Source of the DNA: Anaeromyces robustus
Taxonomy: Eukaryota; Neocallimastigomycota; Neocallimastigomycetes; Neocallimastigales; Neocallimastigaceae
NCBI GenBank assembly: GCA_002104895.1
Contig: MCFG01000037.1
Span: 62,001 to 126,000, forward strand
DNA: 64,000 nucleotides
Reading direction: 5' to 3'
A program made the position numbers and the translations under genes. Below, piece by piece: positions 14,414 to 28,084 of this stretch (within the stretch, counting starts at the first letter, position 1; each line of letters opens with the position of its first letter). The notes beneath the pieces are model-generated. The model ran no database searches. It saw nothing but the letters and a program-made list of their open reading frames with translations, and was not told where the DNA came from.

Positions 14414-16333
14414 TAATATATATATATAAAGAGAAATATAAAAGATATTAATAACATCATTATAATTTTTTTCGATTATATCAAATAAATTTTATTTATT
14501 TATTTATTTTTTATATTATAGAGATGGATTTATTATTTATTATATTTACATCAGGTTCATCTTCTAATGGTAATCGTTCATGCTCTTTTAAATGATCACC
14601 AAAAGAAAACTCAAAATTATAAGATTTAGAATAAGAATCATCTTTGAATTTTGATTCAACCATTGAAATTATATTATTATTATTAATAGTAGTAGTAGTA
14701 AGTCCTTTTTTTTTTTTTTTTCAATTGAATTTTTTATTCATATATTTTTTATTAAAATTTAAATATTAAAGAGTTAATATTGAAATAAAAATTATATTAA
14801 ATGAAAAATGAAAAAATAAAAAAAATTTTTTTAATAATTATTGATATAATAAATTATTATCATTATATTATTTACTTTTATTATATAATATTTTCCCAAG
14901 AATATGAAATAAAGATAAATGAGTATTTTTATTGGATATAGAAGAAAAACTATATATATTATATTATATAAATAATATATATAAAATTGTATAATTAATA
15001 TAATAATATTTTATTTTCATTTATTGATAAAAAATAAAAATTTAAATATAAAAAAAAAAAAAAAAATTTTTTTATTTTGTTATATTTTACAGATTATTAG
15101 CTTCTTTTTTTCTAAATTTTGGATCTATTGATTTTCCTATGGTTTTAATATTTAATGATTTTGCTTTTTTTGATATATATATTTCTGGATCATCAAAAAG
15201 ATATAAAAATTGAAATGTATTTATTGCTGAACGTATATCGCCATTTGTATGTAAACCAATAATTCGTAATAGTTTGGTATTTAAGTGTTTTGATGGTGGT
15301 AAATATTTTTTTGATAAATTATTTAATACTTTTGCTATATATGTTTCTGCAATTGGATTAAAACTATTGAGTTAAATATATACATATATATATATACATA
15401 TAATTATAATTATAATTATATATAAGAAATATTAATTCAATATATATTTTTAATAGTAATAATAAATAATAATAGTATATTATATAATAATAATAATAAT
15501 AATAATAAATTATTACTAGATAATATGACAAATATTTGAATTTAGTACTGAAGTGGGTATATAAGTTTTTATGCTAAATTCTTGTTTTTTATAAGAATCA
15601 TCATCAATTGCTAATATTTCACTAATGATAAAAATAAGAGAATAAACAGATTTTGATGAATTAAAATAGGATTGAATTAAGTTATGAAATTTTTTTTGAG
15701 CATGAATATTAGTTAATAATGGAACATCTTCCAGCAATATAATTTTATATTTATAGTTTTTTAAATTGTTATTATTATTTAAATTATTAGGAGTTGAAGA
15801 AGAAGATAAAGACAAAGACATGGATGAATTTGATTCTGTTAGACTATCTGATATATATGATTCTTGAGAGCGTATTCCAGGTTCATATTCGAATTGTAAT
15901 GAAGGGTATTTATTTGCTGAAATAAAAAAATGTTCGAATTTTTCTGTTATAGTTGTATCATTATCTTTTATTTTCTTCTTATTTTCATCATCAAAGTTAA
16001 ATTCTTGATCTTTTTGTTATTTATTAATATTAAAATGATATTAATTACAAGATAATAAATTAAAAAAAAATGAATATATATATATATGTTTATTATTAAA
16101 ACATTTTAATATTTTATTATATTGTTATTATTTGTTATTTTTATATTATTAAATTTTTTGAATGTTTATATAATTAATAATCTATACTTGATTCAGAAAT
16201 TTTTAAGGTATTTATTGGGTTGGTCCATTCAACAATTTCGATATTTAATTCTTCTGCTAAAACTCTTAATGTTGCAGTTTTTCCAGACCCAGTTGGTCCC
16301 GTTAATATTAATAATGATGGTTTCTATAAAACG

Positions 16334-16385
<52 letters not shown>

Positions 16386-16412
16386 TTAATAATATTAATA
16401 ATAATAATAATG

Positions 16413-16487
<75 letters not shown>

Positions 16488-16499
16488 TTAATAATAATG

Positions 16500-16538
<39 letters not shown>

Positions 16539-17614
16539 TATTATTATTATTATTAATTATATTTTTAATACTATTAAACAATTTCATTATCTATTTTAAT
16601 ACGTACTTTTGTTTTATTTTTTATAATATTATATATAAGCCAATTTCTGACTTCTTCTATTTTTTTCTTATGTACAGCTAATTCACTCTTTAAATATTGA
16701 ATAATATGAATATTGTTTAATATATTATAAATTATTTTTATTAAATTATTTATATGTTATTAAAATAAAGAATATTACTGAATTATTTGGTATAAATTTA
16801 TCAATCCATAATTGTGTTTCAATATTATCTATTATTATATTTTTATTTAAATTATTAAATACATATGAATATATATATATATTATAGAAAAATATTCCAT
16901 TATTATTTATAATTATTATTAAATTGGATATATAAATTAGAAAATGAATAATGAAAAAAATACTTGTTTCAGAATCTGATATAATATTATTTTTTGTTCT
17001 TTTTGGTGTACTATTAAGATATTTATGTATGGATTCCTATATAAAATTATATATAAATGTTTTATATTAATTGAATGAAATGTTCAATTTTTACTATTAT
17101 AAGATATTATAATTCTGTTAAAAAAATTTACTTGAATATTTGTAATTTTATATCCCTTTTTATTTTTTTTATCTACATCAATGTATTCAATTTCAGTTAA
17201 AAATCTGACATTCTTTTTCGATTTTCTATCTTTTTGAGATTTCTGGACATAACTTTTATTATTATTATTATTAAACCTTAAATCATAATTTAAATCGAAA
17301 TCTTTCAAATCAATATCTAAAATATCTGGAAACGAAGAAAAAAGATCGTCACTTAATTCATCATCGTCATTATTATCCTTTGGTGAAAAAGATTTTGAAT
17401 TATTTAGCTTTCTCTTTTTTTTAGGATTATTTTTTATTACCGAATTATTTGAAGAAGTTGGTGGTGTAGTATTATTTTCTTCATCTGAAACAGTTAAATC
17501 AATTAAAATTTCTTTCTTTTTTTTAAAATTTTTATTATCATTATTAGATAGTTTACTATTATTGCTTGACGAAGAAGAAGAAGATATAAAAGAAAGAGTT
17601 TTTTTTCTATCCAT
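12811..17614 (-). CDS. RAD17: Checkpoint clamp loader RAD17/Rad24
   Basis: RAD17 replaces the large RFC subunit to load the 9-1-1 clamp at damaged DNA and start checkpoint signalling. Exons, in transcription order: 17614-17132, 17036-16964, 16828-16779, 16687-16607, 16323-16188, 16009-15517, 15363-15091, 14949-14876, 14704-14550, 14360-14214, 14043-13818, 13632-13531, 13349-12811; they join in phase to 943 residues. Diagnostic features are LWIDKFIPNNS and ELAVHKKKIEEVRNWL, the Walker A GPTGSGKT (about residues 238-245) with EWTNP after it, Walker B-like ILLEDVP, FNPIAETYIAKV, HLSLFHILGKILYNKR, HERLPLEDEPDEI, and LLLFLEQNLYSYYEEIEEL then SKSNIITEIFPYLSKI, matching the C-terminal half of animal RAD17. 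Ser/Asn-rich N- and C-terminal extensions make it longer than the roughly 660-680 residues usual. Intron 5 contains an AAT microsatellite. The part below 14663 can be mistaken for a separate gene. Confidence 0.9.
16330..16560. repeat. AAT/ATT microsatellite inside a RAD17 intron
   Basis: Long AAT array with AATATTAAT and GATAATT interruptions, ending in ATT units, lying between RAD17 exons 16687-16607 and 16323-16188. Open frames rich in Asn or Ile across it are repeat translations only. Confidence 0.85.
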
Positions 17615-17991
17615 TACACGATATTTTTTTTTTAAATTACTAATTATTAAATGATTTTATAATATTTTAGAACTTCATTTTAAATACAATTTTGAATATA
17701 ATATTATTTATTATTATTTATTATATGGCGCCCAAGAAAATTTATTTATTGTTTTTTCTATAATATAAATTTAATATTCTATTATTTTAAATATAAATAA
17801 AAATAATTAAAAATAATTAAAAAAAAAATTAAAGAATGGTAGAATTCTTGTTTTAATTATTTATAAAGGTATTATATACAATATATATAAATTTAATGAG
17901 TATTATTTTTTAAAAAGAAAAATAAATGAAATGAAATAAATTTTATTAATAATTAATTATATTTTTATTTATTTTTATTAATTCAAATATT

Positions 17992-18026
<35 letters not shown>

Positions 18027-19240
18027 AAAGTTAATAAAGATTTCAATAAACTATTTTTTAATTTAAAACACTACTCCTCTATTTAAAATATTTATCTATC
18101 TATTCATTATTAAATTTATAATATTAAAATAAATATTAGTTAATATATAAAATTTTATATATTTAAAAAAAAAAAATATTTAAAATTAATCCACAAAGTT
18201 ATATTTATGATCATAAAATATAAATATAAAAATATAAATTTTAATATTTATTTTTAATTTTTTATGTAGTGAATAGGTTAAATATTACTTTTTATTTAAT
18301 ATTATAATTATAATTCTTACTATTACTGTATTTTATTTATTTTATATATTTATATATGTTATATATATTATTTCTATATTAATACTATTATTATTATAAT
18401 TTTTATTATTATTTTTATTATTTTTATTATTGTTAAAAAAATACATCAAATTTTTATTTCTTTTTCTCTTTTCATCTTTGAACAGAAAAATATTTTAAAG
18501 TTTTATGAAATTAATTAAAAATAATTAATTTAAAATATATTACGTACTATATATTAATCTAAATTAATATATAATACACAATTTATTTAGGTTTCAATAT
18601 TTTTTTTAATTTTTTATCACTTTCAAAATTTAAATATATTAATGGTAATTTAATTAAAAGATTTACATAGATTTATGTATAAATTCAATAAATTATTGTA
18701 TAAATAAATTACTTTTACATAAATTTGTCAGGTGTACTTTAATTAAAAAATAATCCATTAAAATTTAAAATAATTAAGATTAAAGTATAATTTTAGTTTT
18801 ATTAATAAAAGATTTTCTATTTTATATTTGAAAGGTGTAAATTAAATAAAAAATAAATTATATTTTAAAATAATATATTTATATTAATCTTATGATGAAT
18901 ATAATATAATTTTGAATTATATTTAATAAAAGATATAAAATATATAATAATATTGAATTAAACAAAATATAATAATTACTAATATTGTTTTATACAATAT
19001 TAATAATATGAATATAATAATTATGATAACATTCTATTAATTCAGCTTTTTTTTTTTTAACAATAATAGTGAATTTTTTTATGCTAAAACTTCCAATAGA
19101 AATTTGAAAAATTATATGTATTATAAATTAAAAAATTAATTTTAAAAGACAGTTTTTTTTTTTTTGGTTCAATAATAATTATAAAATTAAAAATATTTAA
19201 TATTTCATAACAAAGAAAATTAAAATTTATTGAATATATA
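17615..19240. promoter_or_regulatory. Divergent RAD17/ORC3 intergenic region
   Basis: A 1.6 kb spacer between the start codons of RAD17 (-) and ORC3 (+), so it must contain both promoters unless an unseen gene intervenes. It is almost entirely A/T; a long T tract lies at about 17998-18022. The only GC-rich string is GGCGCCCAAG at 17727-17736. No open frame here looks coding. Confidence 0.55.
17727..17736 (-). promoter_or_regulatory. Isolated GC element, E2F/MBF-like candidate, upstream of RAD17
   Basis: On the RAD17 strand it reads CTTGGGCGCC about 115 bases before the start codon. A block with seven consecutive G/C bases is conspicuous in this spacer. It resembles E2F-type sites (TTTSSCGC) only loosely; assignment to a factor is inference. 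Confidence 0.25.
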
Positions 19241-22206
19241 ATGGTTGCAAATTCAACAATAAATATCACTGAGGCATATGATTCTTTATCAGAAGTATGT
19301 GGTTATAGTAATTTATAAATATATATTAAATAATATGGATAAATTACATTTTAAAGCATAATTTATATATATATAATAAAAAGTAAATAATTAATTCAAT
19401 AAAATGTTCATTTAATAATATATATATTATTATAATATCTTATAATGTCTTATACTTTATAAATTCAAATATTATAACATTATCAACGATATTAATGATT
19501 AAAAAAAGGCATGTTTTATATTATGGCCATCAGATAAGAAAAAGAAAAATGGTAAATTGTATTTAATTATTTTATATAAATATATAGATATATAGATATA
19601 AATTTGTTGATGTATAATCAATTTCTAAATGTAAAAGTTATATATTATTAACTAATTTATTATTACCTTTTTTTTTTTTTTTTTTTTTTTTCATTTTTAT
19701 TATTATATATTTAATATATTATTATAATTTATTTAATTATTATTATTATATTTTCATAAACAATATTACAGAATTTACTAAAAATGATGGATTTCAATCT
19801 TTAATGGATAAAACTGAAACACAAGATTTTATAAATCAAAGACACAATAAATATTATAAAATTTGGAATAATATAAAATCTCAAATCGATGTACAATATT
19901 ATTTTATAAAAAATTTTTAATATATATATATTTAAGATATTAAAATATAATAAAGAAAAAAACAGAAATCTAATTTTATATATATATCTATATTTTTTTA
20001 ATAATAATATATATTATATAAATAGCAATTAATTTTTGAATTGAATTTATCAGCAACAAATGAAATTTTTAATTTTGTATCAAGTAAATTAAATAAAACT
20101 TATGATAATGATAACAAGTAAATGTTCATTTTTTTTTTTTTTTTTATTTATTTTTCACATATATTTATATATATATGATTTTAAGGAATAAGGAAAAAGT
20201 ATAAATTAAAATGAATTTTTATTATCATAATTATAATATATTCATAAAGAGAGAGTAAATTACAGTTACCATTTAAAGAAATTCCAACTGGATTAATTTT
20301 TTCAGGTTCATATAGGCATATATATATAAATTTATTTATTCTTCATAATGTACTTATCATTTCCATTCGATTTAATTATTGAATCAATTAATTAGGTATT
20401 AATCCGGATCATAAAAGAATCTATAATCAAATTGTATTAAAATTAAAAACAGTACCAACAAATCATGTAGCGACATTAGAATCAAAAGATTGTATAAATT
20501 TAAAAAATACTATGAAGATTATTATAGAACAATTAATGGAAAAAAACATGACAGAGGAAAATGTAATTTTAATTTATGGTTATTAATAATATAATTATTA
20601 TTATATTCATATATAAAATTTATAATATTTTTCATAATTAAACATAATAATATAATTTATATAAAATATATAATATAATATAATATATAATATATAATAT
20701 ATAATATATATGAAAACAATAATTAATAAATCAGGAAATTATTGATACCACCGAATTTTATAAAAAGAGTAAACTCAAGAAAAATAATAAAGCTCCAAAT
20801 TATGATCCATATATATTGTTAGGATGGTACAAACATTTAATAAAAGATTCTTCTTCATCAATAAATATTGAAGATTCATTAAATGAAAAAGATAATAGTA
20901 AATTGAATATTAAAAAGAATAGTGATAATCATAAAATTATTTTATTTATTGAAGACTTCGAATGTTTTGATGTTTTATTGTTACAAGATTTAATTTCTAT
21001 ATTTAGGTAAATAAATATATATTAAATTATAAATATTTATCAAGTCTCTTACTTCAAACGTAATGATATTAAATTTTTTTTTTTGTTTATTATCTAAAAA
21101 TTTTATAAAATAAACTTTATAATTAATTAATAATATAAAGTGGATATAGTGAAGAACTACCTATTATATTGTTAATAGGTATTGCAACATCATTAGAAAC
21201 ATTTCATCAATCATTACCTATATCTTCTCTTTCTTTATTACAAATTGAGAAGTTTAAATTATTACAGTCTTATGAATGTATTAATGAAATTATTGAAAAA
21301 ATATTTATAGAAAATGTTGATTTTTTTAAACTTGGTATAAAACCTTATCAATATTTATTAGATAATTTCAATTTTTTAAATCTATCGGTTGATTCATTTA
21401 TTCGAGGAATTAAAGTAATATAAAATTTTTAAAGCTTAATAATTTATAATTATTTTTATATTGTTATATAATATAAATATAAATATTTTAAAGTAATAAT
21501 AATAATAATAATAATAATATTTATATTAATTATATTATTATTATTATTATTTTATTATTATTAATTTATATGAAAAAAAGTTTTCAGTAATGTATCATTT
21601 TTATTCTAATCCATTGAGTATTTTATCGTCAATTGATCCAACTTCTGAGGAAATTAATGTAATATTTAATTCTTTAACAAAACGACATTTAGATGAAGCT
21701 AAAGTTTTAACATTTAATTCATTTAAAACGTAAATATATATATATATATATATTTAATTATTTATAATATTTATATTATATCTATATTAAGTATTAATAT
21801 ATCTTAATATTTATTTAAAAAAATATATATAAAAAATATAAATTTCAATTTCATTATTTGTATATCTATATATATTATATATTATATATTATAACAGTTA
21901 TATTAATTCAATAAAATCAACATCACCTCAACTTGTATATAAATTATTAACTGATGATAACGCTTTAAAATCTTTCATTAAAGATGGTTTAATTAATTTA
22001 CATAATTATCATATAAAATTTAGAGTTGGATTTAAATGTTTATTAGAATTACAAAAATTATATCATACTCCTCTTTTTAATAAATCAAAAAGAACTCTTT
22101 ATTTATTAAGTTTACAAGAATCTCTATTTGAATCAAGTCATGTTCAACTACTTATTAGACGTTCAAAGTAATACTTTTATTTTTTTTTTTAATTTATCAA
22201 TTATTA

Positions 22207-22277
<71 letters not shown>

Positions 22278-24125
22278 ACTTGAAAATATATTAATTTTTT
22301 CATTTTTAAAATTTATATTATTATATTTTTATAAATTATTTCTTATAAATATATATTAAAATTTTATATCAATTATAAAATAAAGGATAGTAGCTTATCC
22401 AGCAATAAAGAAATTTTTAAAATCAATTAAAACTATAGTAAATGAGGATGAACAAGCTAAACAATTATTAAATTGTCATATAAAAGTTTTGGATAATATT
22501 TTATTAAAATTTGAAAAATTAGATGATGAAGGGAATGAAATTAAGATAGAAGAGAAAAAGAAAACTAAAAAAGGTAAAGAAAAAATTGCTAATAAAGATG
22601 AAATAAAAATTAAAAAGGAAGATGATAGTGATAGTAAAGATATAGTAGAGGAAGAAAAGGAAGAAGAAGAAGTAACAGAAATAAATAAAGAAAAAGGGAA
22701 TGAAGATAATGAAGATGAGAAAGAAAAAGAAGAAATAATTATTAATGATAATGGAAAAAGACTACTTAATAAAAAGATATACGAAAATTCTTCATTATTT
22801 GATAATGTATTAAAACCTTATTATCCAAATTCAAATATTATATCTTTTCAAAGAGAAACAAAAATATCAAAAAGACTTAGAGCTGAAGAATTACAAGGTT
22901 ATGAAACTATGATTGATGAAGTTAATAACTTTATATTAAATTATTTTAAGTAAGTAATTTTTTTTTTTTTTTTTATAATTTTTTTAGAATATTATTATTT
23001 CTATAATTCTTAATAACATTTTTTTTTTTTTTTTAATATTAATATAATTATTATTATTAATAGGGAAACATTAAAATGTTATAAAGAATTTCCATTTCAT
23101 GAAATAGTTTATTATACAGAAAGTTCAAAATTAAAAAAGGTATAATTATTATTACAATTGTATTGTTATTTAAATCTTTTATATATGAACCATTTTGTAT
23201 TAATATATATCCATATCTATATTGATATATATATATAATTTATAAAAAAAAAAAAAAAAAAAAGAGTTTTTCTGCACAACCAAGAAGTGTGATTCATACT
23301 GCATTAAATTATCCAAGATATTATTTAAATTGTCAATGTTGTAGTGATAATGATCATATTATTGAATCTTCACTTCATGATACCTGCATTGCTTATAAAC
23401 TCTATTTAGAATGTGGTAAATTAATTAATCTTTATGATTGGTTTGTAGCATTTGGAAATATTTTAAATGATAAAATTGTTAAAGAAAAACAAAAAGAAAA
23501 AGAAATAAATAAAAGAATTAAAAATAAACAGAAAAGAGAAGCTAAAGAAATTGAAAAAGAAAAATATGAGAAAGAAAGAAAGAAAGAAGAAAAAATAGAT
23601 AAAAATAAAAAAGAAAAAGAGCAAGAAGAAGAAGAAGAAGAAGGAAAAGAAAATAAAAATAATGAACATGATGTTAGTTTTGATAGTTTACTAAATGAAA
23701 ATGAAGATATAATACATAAGAAAGGAGAAGATAATAGTATAATTATAATCGATGTTGATAATGATAAAAATGTTATAAAGGAAAGCTTAGATAAGGAAGA
23801 AGAAGAAAATGAAGAAGAAGATGAAGAAGATGAAGATGATGAAGATGAAGATGAAGATGAAGATGCATTTAATGAAAAAGAAATTCAGTAAGTTTATGAA
23901 AATATATGAAGAATATATATAAATAATATAAAAAAAAAATATTTTTTTTAATTTAATTCATTAATAATATTAATTTTATTTATAATTATAATTTTTAATA
24001 TAAATTAAAATAATGTTAGAGCAAGATTTATAAGAGCTATTTCTGAATTACAATACTTTGGATTTATAAAATCCACTAACAGAAAAGTTGATCATGTTAT
24101 TAAATTAACATGGGGATCAGATTAA
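19241..24125 (+). CDS. ORC3: Origin recognition complex subunit 3
   Basis: ORC3 is part of the six-subunit complex that marks replication origins and loads MCM. Exons 19241-19294, 19508-19550, 19772-19890, 20026-20117, 20250-20305, 20396-20562, 20735-21006, 21141-21414, 21581-21729, 21898-22167, 22386-22949, 23064-23139, 23265-23887 and 24020-24125 join in phase to 954 residues. Family signatures: [20 protein letters not shown], the AAA+-like block [20 protein letters not shown] then [18 protein letters not shown], and the C-terminal winged helix region [21 protein letters not shown] and [20 protein letters not shown] ending KLTWGSD. No Walker A GKT is present, as usual for ORC3. Two highly charged Lys/Glu inserts (nt about 22510-22740 and 23470-23880) interrupt conserved regions and account for the length above the roughly 700 residues of animal ORC3. 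Head to head with RAD17. Confidence 0.95.
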
Positions 24126-24903
24126 GTTTAAACACAAAAAAAAAAAAAAAAAAAAGGAATAAATCAATTAATTTATTAATTAATAAAAAATATATATCTT
24201 TTATTTATTATTTAATTATTTAAATTTTTTATTTAATTTATTAAAATAAAGATTTATATTTAATATCTAATCTTGTATAAAATATAGTAAAAAAAAATGT
24301 AAATAAAATTAATAATGAAATATTTATTTATAAAAAATATATTTATATATTTTATTTTATTTTATTTTATTTTATTTTATTTTATTTTATTTTATTTTAT
24401 TTTATTTTATTTTATTTTATTTTATTTTATTTTATTTTATTTTATTTTATTTTATTTTATTTTATTTTATTTTATTTTATTTTATTTTATTTTATTTTAT
24501 TTTATTTTATTTTATTTTATTTTATTTTATTTTATTTTATTATTTTTTTTCATAAATATCCATTATTAATTCTTGATATATGTATTAACATTTTTTTTTA
24601 TATTTTTTTAATAGGTATATTAAATATAATTGCATTATAAATAATAATTATATATAATCATGTTTATAATAGGATTTATTATATAGTATAATTTACTAAG
24701 ATTTACAAATTTAGATTACATTTTTTTATATTATAAATGAATCATATAAGTACTAAATAATAGATAGAACGCAATAGATTTATGGTGTATGATATATATG
24801 TTTTGATTAAATGAGTTTGATTTTAAGATAAATATATTTAAAAAAAAAAAAAAAAAGAATGATTAAAAGAATTGATTATTATTATTTTCATTAGTTTTAT
24901 TTT
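24126..24903. other. Convergent spacer between ORC3 and the HMG-box gene
   Basis: Contains both 3' ends and the TTTTA array at 24349-24541. The apparent Leu/Phe/Ile-rich frame across the array is a repeat translation. Nothing else is recognised. Confidence 0.65.
24349..24541. repeat. (TTTTA)n pentanucleotide microsatellite
   Basis: About 190 bases of almost perfect ATTTT units (roughly 38 copies), different in period from the AAAT and AAT arrays common elsewhere. Its lack of interruptions implies recent expansion. Confidence 0.9.
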
Positions 24904-27900
24904 CTAAATTTGAAAATCAATAGTAGATGGTGGATGTAATACGACTTCAGCTGGATCCATAGTTAATTTTTTAGAATCTTCATGTTTTAATTTTAAAGAT
25001 AAAGAACTTGAAGATGAGGAATGATAAGATTCAGAAGTTGATAATAAACTATTACTACTACTATTTAATTTAGATAATGAAACACTTCTTTTTTGAGAAG
25101 AAAGTTTCATACTAATAGGCTTTGTTTTTTTCTTAATTGATGATGAAGTACGATTAGTCGAATGAATACTATTGTTACTACTACTTAAAATATCTAAATT
25201 ATCATGAGATGAAGATTTACTTTTTTCTAATCCTAATCCTATATCATATTCAAAGGGATTATTAATATTATTATTTAAGATAGCATTGGCACTTGCAGGA
25301 CCAGAATTAGTAGATGAAGGTATTGACGTTGAAGCTGATGATAATTCTAATCCATTAGCATTAATATAATCAAATAATCCATGTTCTTGATGAGAGGGGT
25401 TCCAAAGACCAGCACTTAAAGGATAATTTAATGGTAAATTATTAGAAGGTTTACTATTAATTACTATAGAAGCTGAATTACATTGAGTTTGATTATTAAT
25501 ATTATTAAGATTTCTACGTTTATTATTATAAGAATGAGAATGATTAGGATTATGTATTGAACTCTTATATTTATTAGAACTATTAAGACTAAGATCATTG
25601 AAATTTTCCAAAAGAGACATTTTAGAAAGTAAATAAGAAGGTGTACTAATATTTGATTCATTAGTATTTGTATCATCATTAAAAGAATAGTTAGTAGAAT
25701 TTGTATTTGTTATATTTGTATTTGTTGTTGAATTATCTGTTGTGGTAGGATGAGAAGAAGTATTTTGTAAATTAAGTATATCAGAATTAGCTAATTCATT
25801 TAAATCTTCAGCACTAGTAATAATTTTAAGATTATTCTTTTGTTGAATTTGAGATAATCTTTTATTTTTATTTGAAGTATTAGTAGTAGTGTCATTATTA
25901 GGAATAATATCTGTACTATTATTTGTAGGAATAATTGAAATATCATTAGTAAAAATAGTATTTGGTAAATTATTTAATGTTTCTGTTGTTGAATTCATAT
26001 TCATTATTTCACTGGGAATAATTATATTATTATTAATAACATTTGTATTAAGAACAGATCCAAAAATTTCATCGAATACAGGGCTATGAACAGAATTATC
26101 ATTTATTGTAATATCATTTTGCTGATGTACCATTTGAGGTAAAGTTTGGATATCTAAAGATAATAAACTATTATTATTATTATTACTACCATCATTATTT
26201 GGTAATTTATCAATACATTGATCTGAAATTAATTCATTGATAGGTGCTTGATTTGGTAATGTAAGTAAAGGATCATTCATAAATAATGTATTATCAGTTG
26301 TTGGATTTATAGTATTTTCAAGAGCAAATAAAGAAGATTGGTTTATAGTTAATGGATCTGTAATATTTAAATCAATGTTATTATTAGTAACATCTAAAAG
26401 TTCATTCATATTATTAGATGAACCTTGAAGATTAAGTTGCATTGAAGGATTAATAGTTTCTGATATATTAGTATTATAAGAAGAAAGTGACAATTCATCG
26501 AAATAACTAGAAGAAAAATCGGCACTAATTAATGAATTAGAATCATAATCATAACAGATATTTGAACTGTTATTGTCTAATGATGAAAAAGAATTATTAT
26601 CATCTTCATTAGTCATTGCAGAATTCAAATCAAAAGATTGAGGATTTGTTGTAGATTGGATAATTGAATTTGAAAAGTTATTATTATTATTATTGTTATT
26701 AAGAGGAACACTATTTATCAGTGTTTGATATAAATCATGATCATTTTCTATTTTAAAATCGTGATCATCTTGTTCTTCTTCATATTCCATATTATTTTCA
26801 TTATAAATTTCTTTTAATTTTTTAGATTGAAAAACAGAACTTGATATAGAACGTTGTCGAGTTTGTCGAGTTGATTTTGATTTCATATTTTGAATAATAG
26901 ATAAATCATCTAAACTTTGTTGTTTATTTATATCTTTTGTTTTTTTAGTTTCATTATTTGTTTTTTTATTCTTTTTTGTTCTTTCTGGGGAAAATTTATA
27001 ATTTGGATATCTTTTTTAATTTATTATTATTATTATAATATTTTATATATTATTATAAAAATATTATATATTATAAACAATTAATAAATTATAATATGAT
27101 AATATAATATAAATTTATGACATAATTTGTGTGTATAAAATTTTATATATATTAATAAAAAATAATAATAATAATAATAATAGTAATAATAAAAAAAGTT
27201 TTTGTATATAATATTTTACTTTAATTTATGGTTTTCTAATTCAATTCTTGCTTTTTCAGCATAATATTTTTTAACTTCTTCTGTTTCATTTCTCCACATT
27301 TTACCGACTTCTCTAGAAACTTCTCTTCTATTAATATTAGGATTAATTTTTAAAAAACTTGGAGTTTTATCTTGTAAATAAAAAATAAAACTATTTTTAG
27401 GTCTAGGAATCTTTTTCTTTTTTTCTATTTCTTTTTTAATTTTATTTATTACATATTTATTTATTAATTTTTTAATTTTCATTAAAAATTCGAGTATAAT
27501 TAAAAAAAAAAAAAAAAAAGAAAATTAAATATATAAAAAAATAATTAATGAAATGATCATCAATGATGATATATGAATTTTTTATGTTTTTTATTATTAT
27601 AATCATTACGTATATATATTTACTTAAATTAATTTATATTATTATATATTTATATATTTTTACCTTTATATTTTTCTTTATTTTTAATATTTTTTGATTT
27701 ATCATTTTCTAAATTTATGCTATTATTTGTATTTTCTTGTTTTACATTTGATTCTAATGAATTAATTTGATTATTAGAAGTATTGTTAGGAATGGATGGA
27801 TTTATTTTTGAATTTAAAGAGGATATTGTTTGATTTGTTTGATTATCTATAGGAATAAGAACGGACATATATCCTTCTGGTATAAAAACATATTTTCCAT

Positions 27901-28084
27901 CTCCTTTTTTTATTTCTGAATATTATATAATATATATTATATATATTAAATTCCAAATAATAAATATTTATGTATTAATTAAGATAATTAAAAATAAAAT
28001 AAAATAATATATAAATATATTTTGTTGAGATAAATTACCATTTTCATATGTATCATTATGTTCTGTATTATTAATTTCATTCAT
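24904..28084 (-). CDS. HMG-box transcription factor (MATA/Ste11-like)
   Basis: A sequence-specific DNA-binding protein of the fungal MATA_HMG type, predicted nuclear. Exons 28084-28039, 27915-27664, 27430-27220 and 27010-24904 join in phase to 871 residues. The HMG box spans about residues 107-178: IPRPKNSFIFYLQDK, NINRREVSREVGKMWRNE, KKYYAEKARIELENHKLKYP and NYKFSPER, close to the RPKNAFI...HPNYKYxPRR pattern of Ste11, Rox1 and mating-type HMG proteins. The acceptor of exon 3 is the least certain boundary because the intron end is A-rich. An N-terminal segment with GDGKYVFIPEGYMS precedes the box. The remaining 690 residues are Asn/Ser/Thr-rich with no recognised domain, resembling an activation region; the last residues VVLHPPSTIDFQI are less repetitive. 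Target genes are unknown, and nothing nearby identifies a mating-type locus. Confidence 0.85.

Noticed and set aside
12811-14663. Separate unknown gene of about 375 residues starting at ATG 14663
   Set aside because: The exon 14704-14550 continues in phase from RAD17 exon 14949-14876, and the encoded sequence matches the C-terminal half of RAD17, so it is part of that gene.
16122-16556. Plus-strand poly-Ile/poly-Asn frames
   Set aside because: They run over an AAT array in a RAD17 intron and antisense to its P-loop exon.
24315-24569. Leu/Phe/Ile/Tyr repeat frame
   Set aside because: Translation of the TTTTA pentanucleotide array, whose unit (five bases) keeps a frame open by chance composition.
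24904-28084. Mating-type locus
   Set aside because: The HMG box is suggestive, but none of the usual flanking genes (triose phosphate transporter, RNA helicase) lies nearby, so the name is not warranted.
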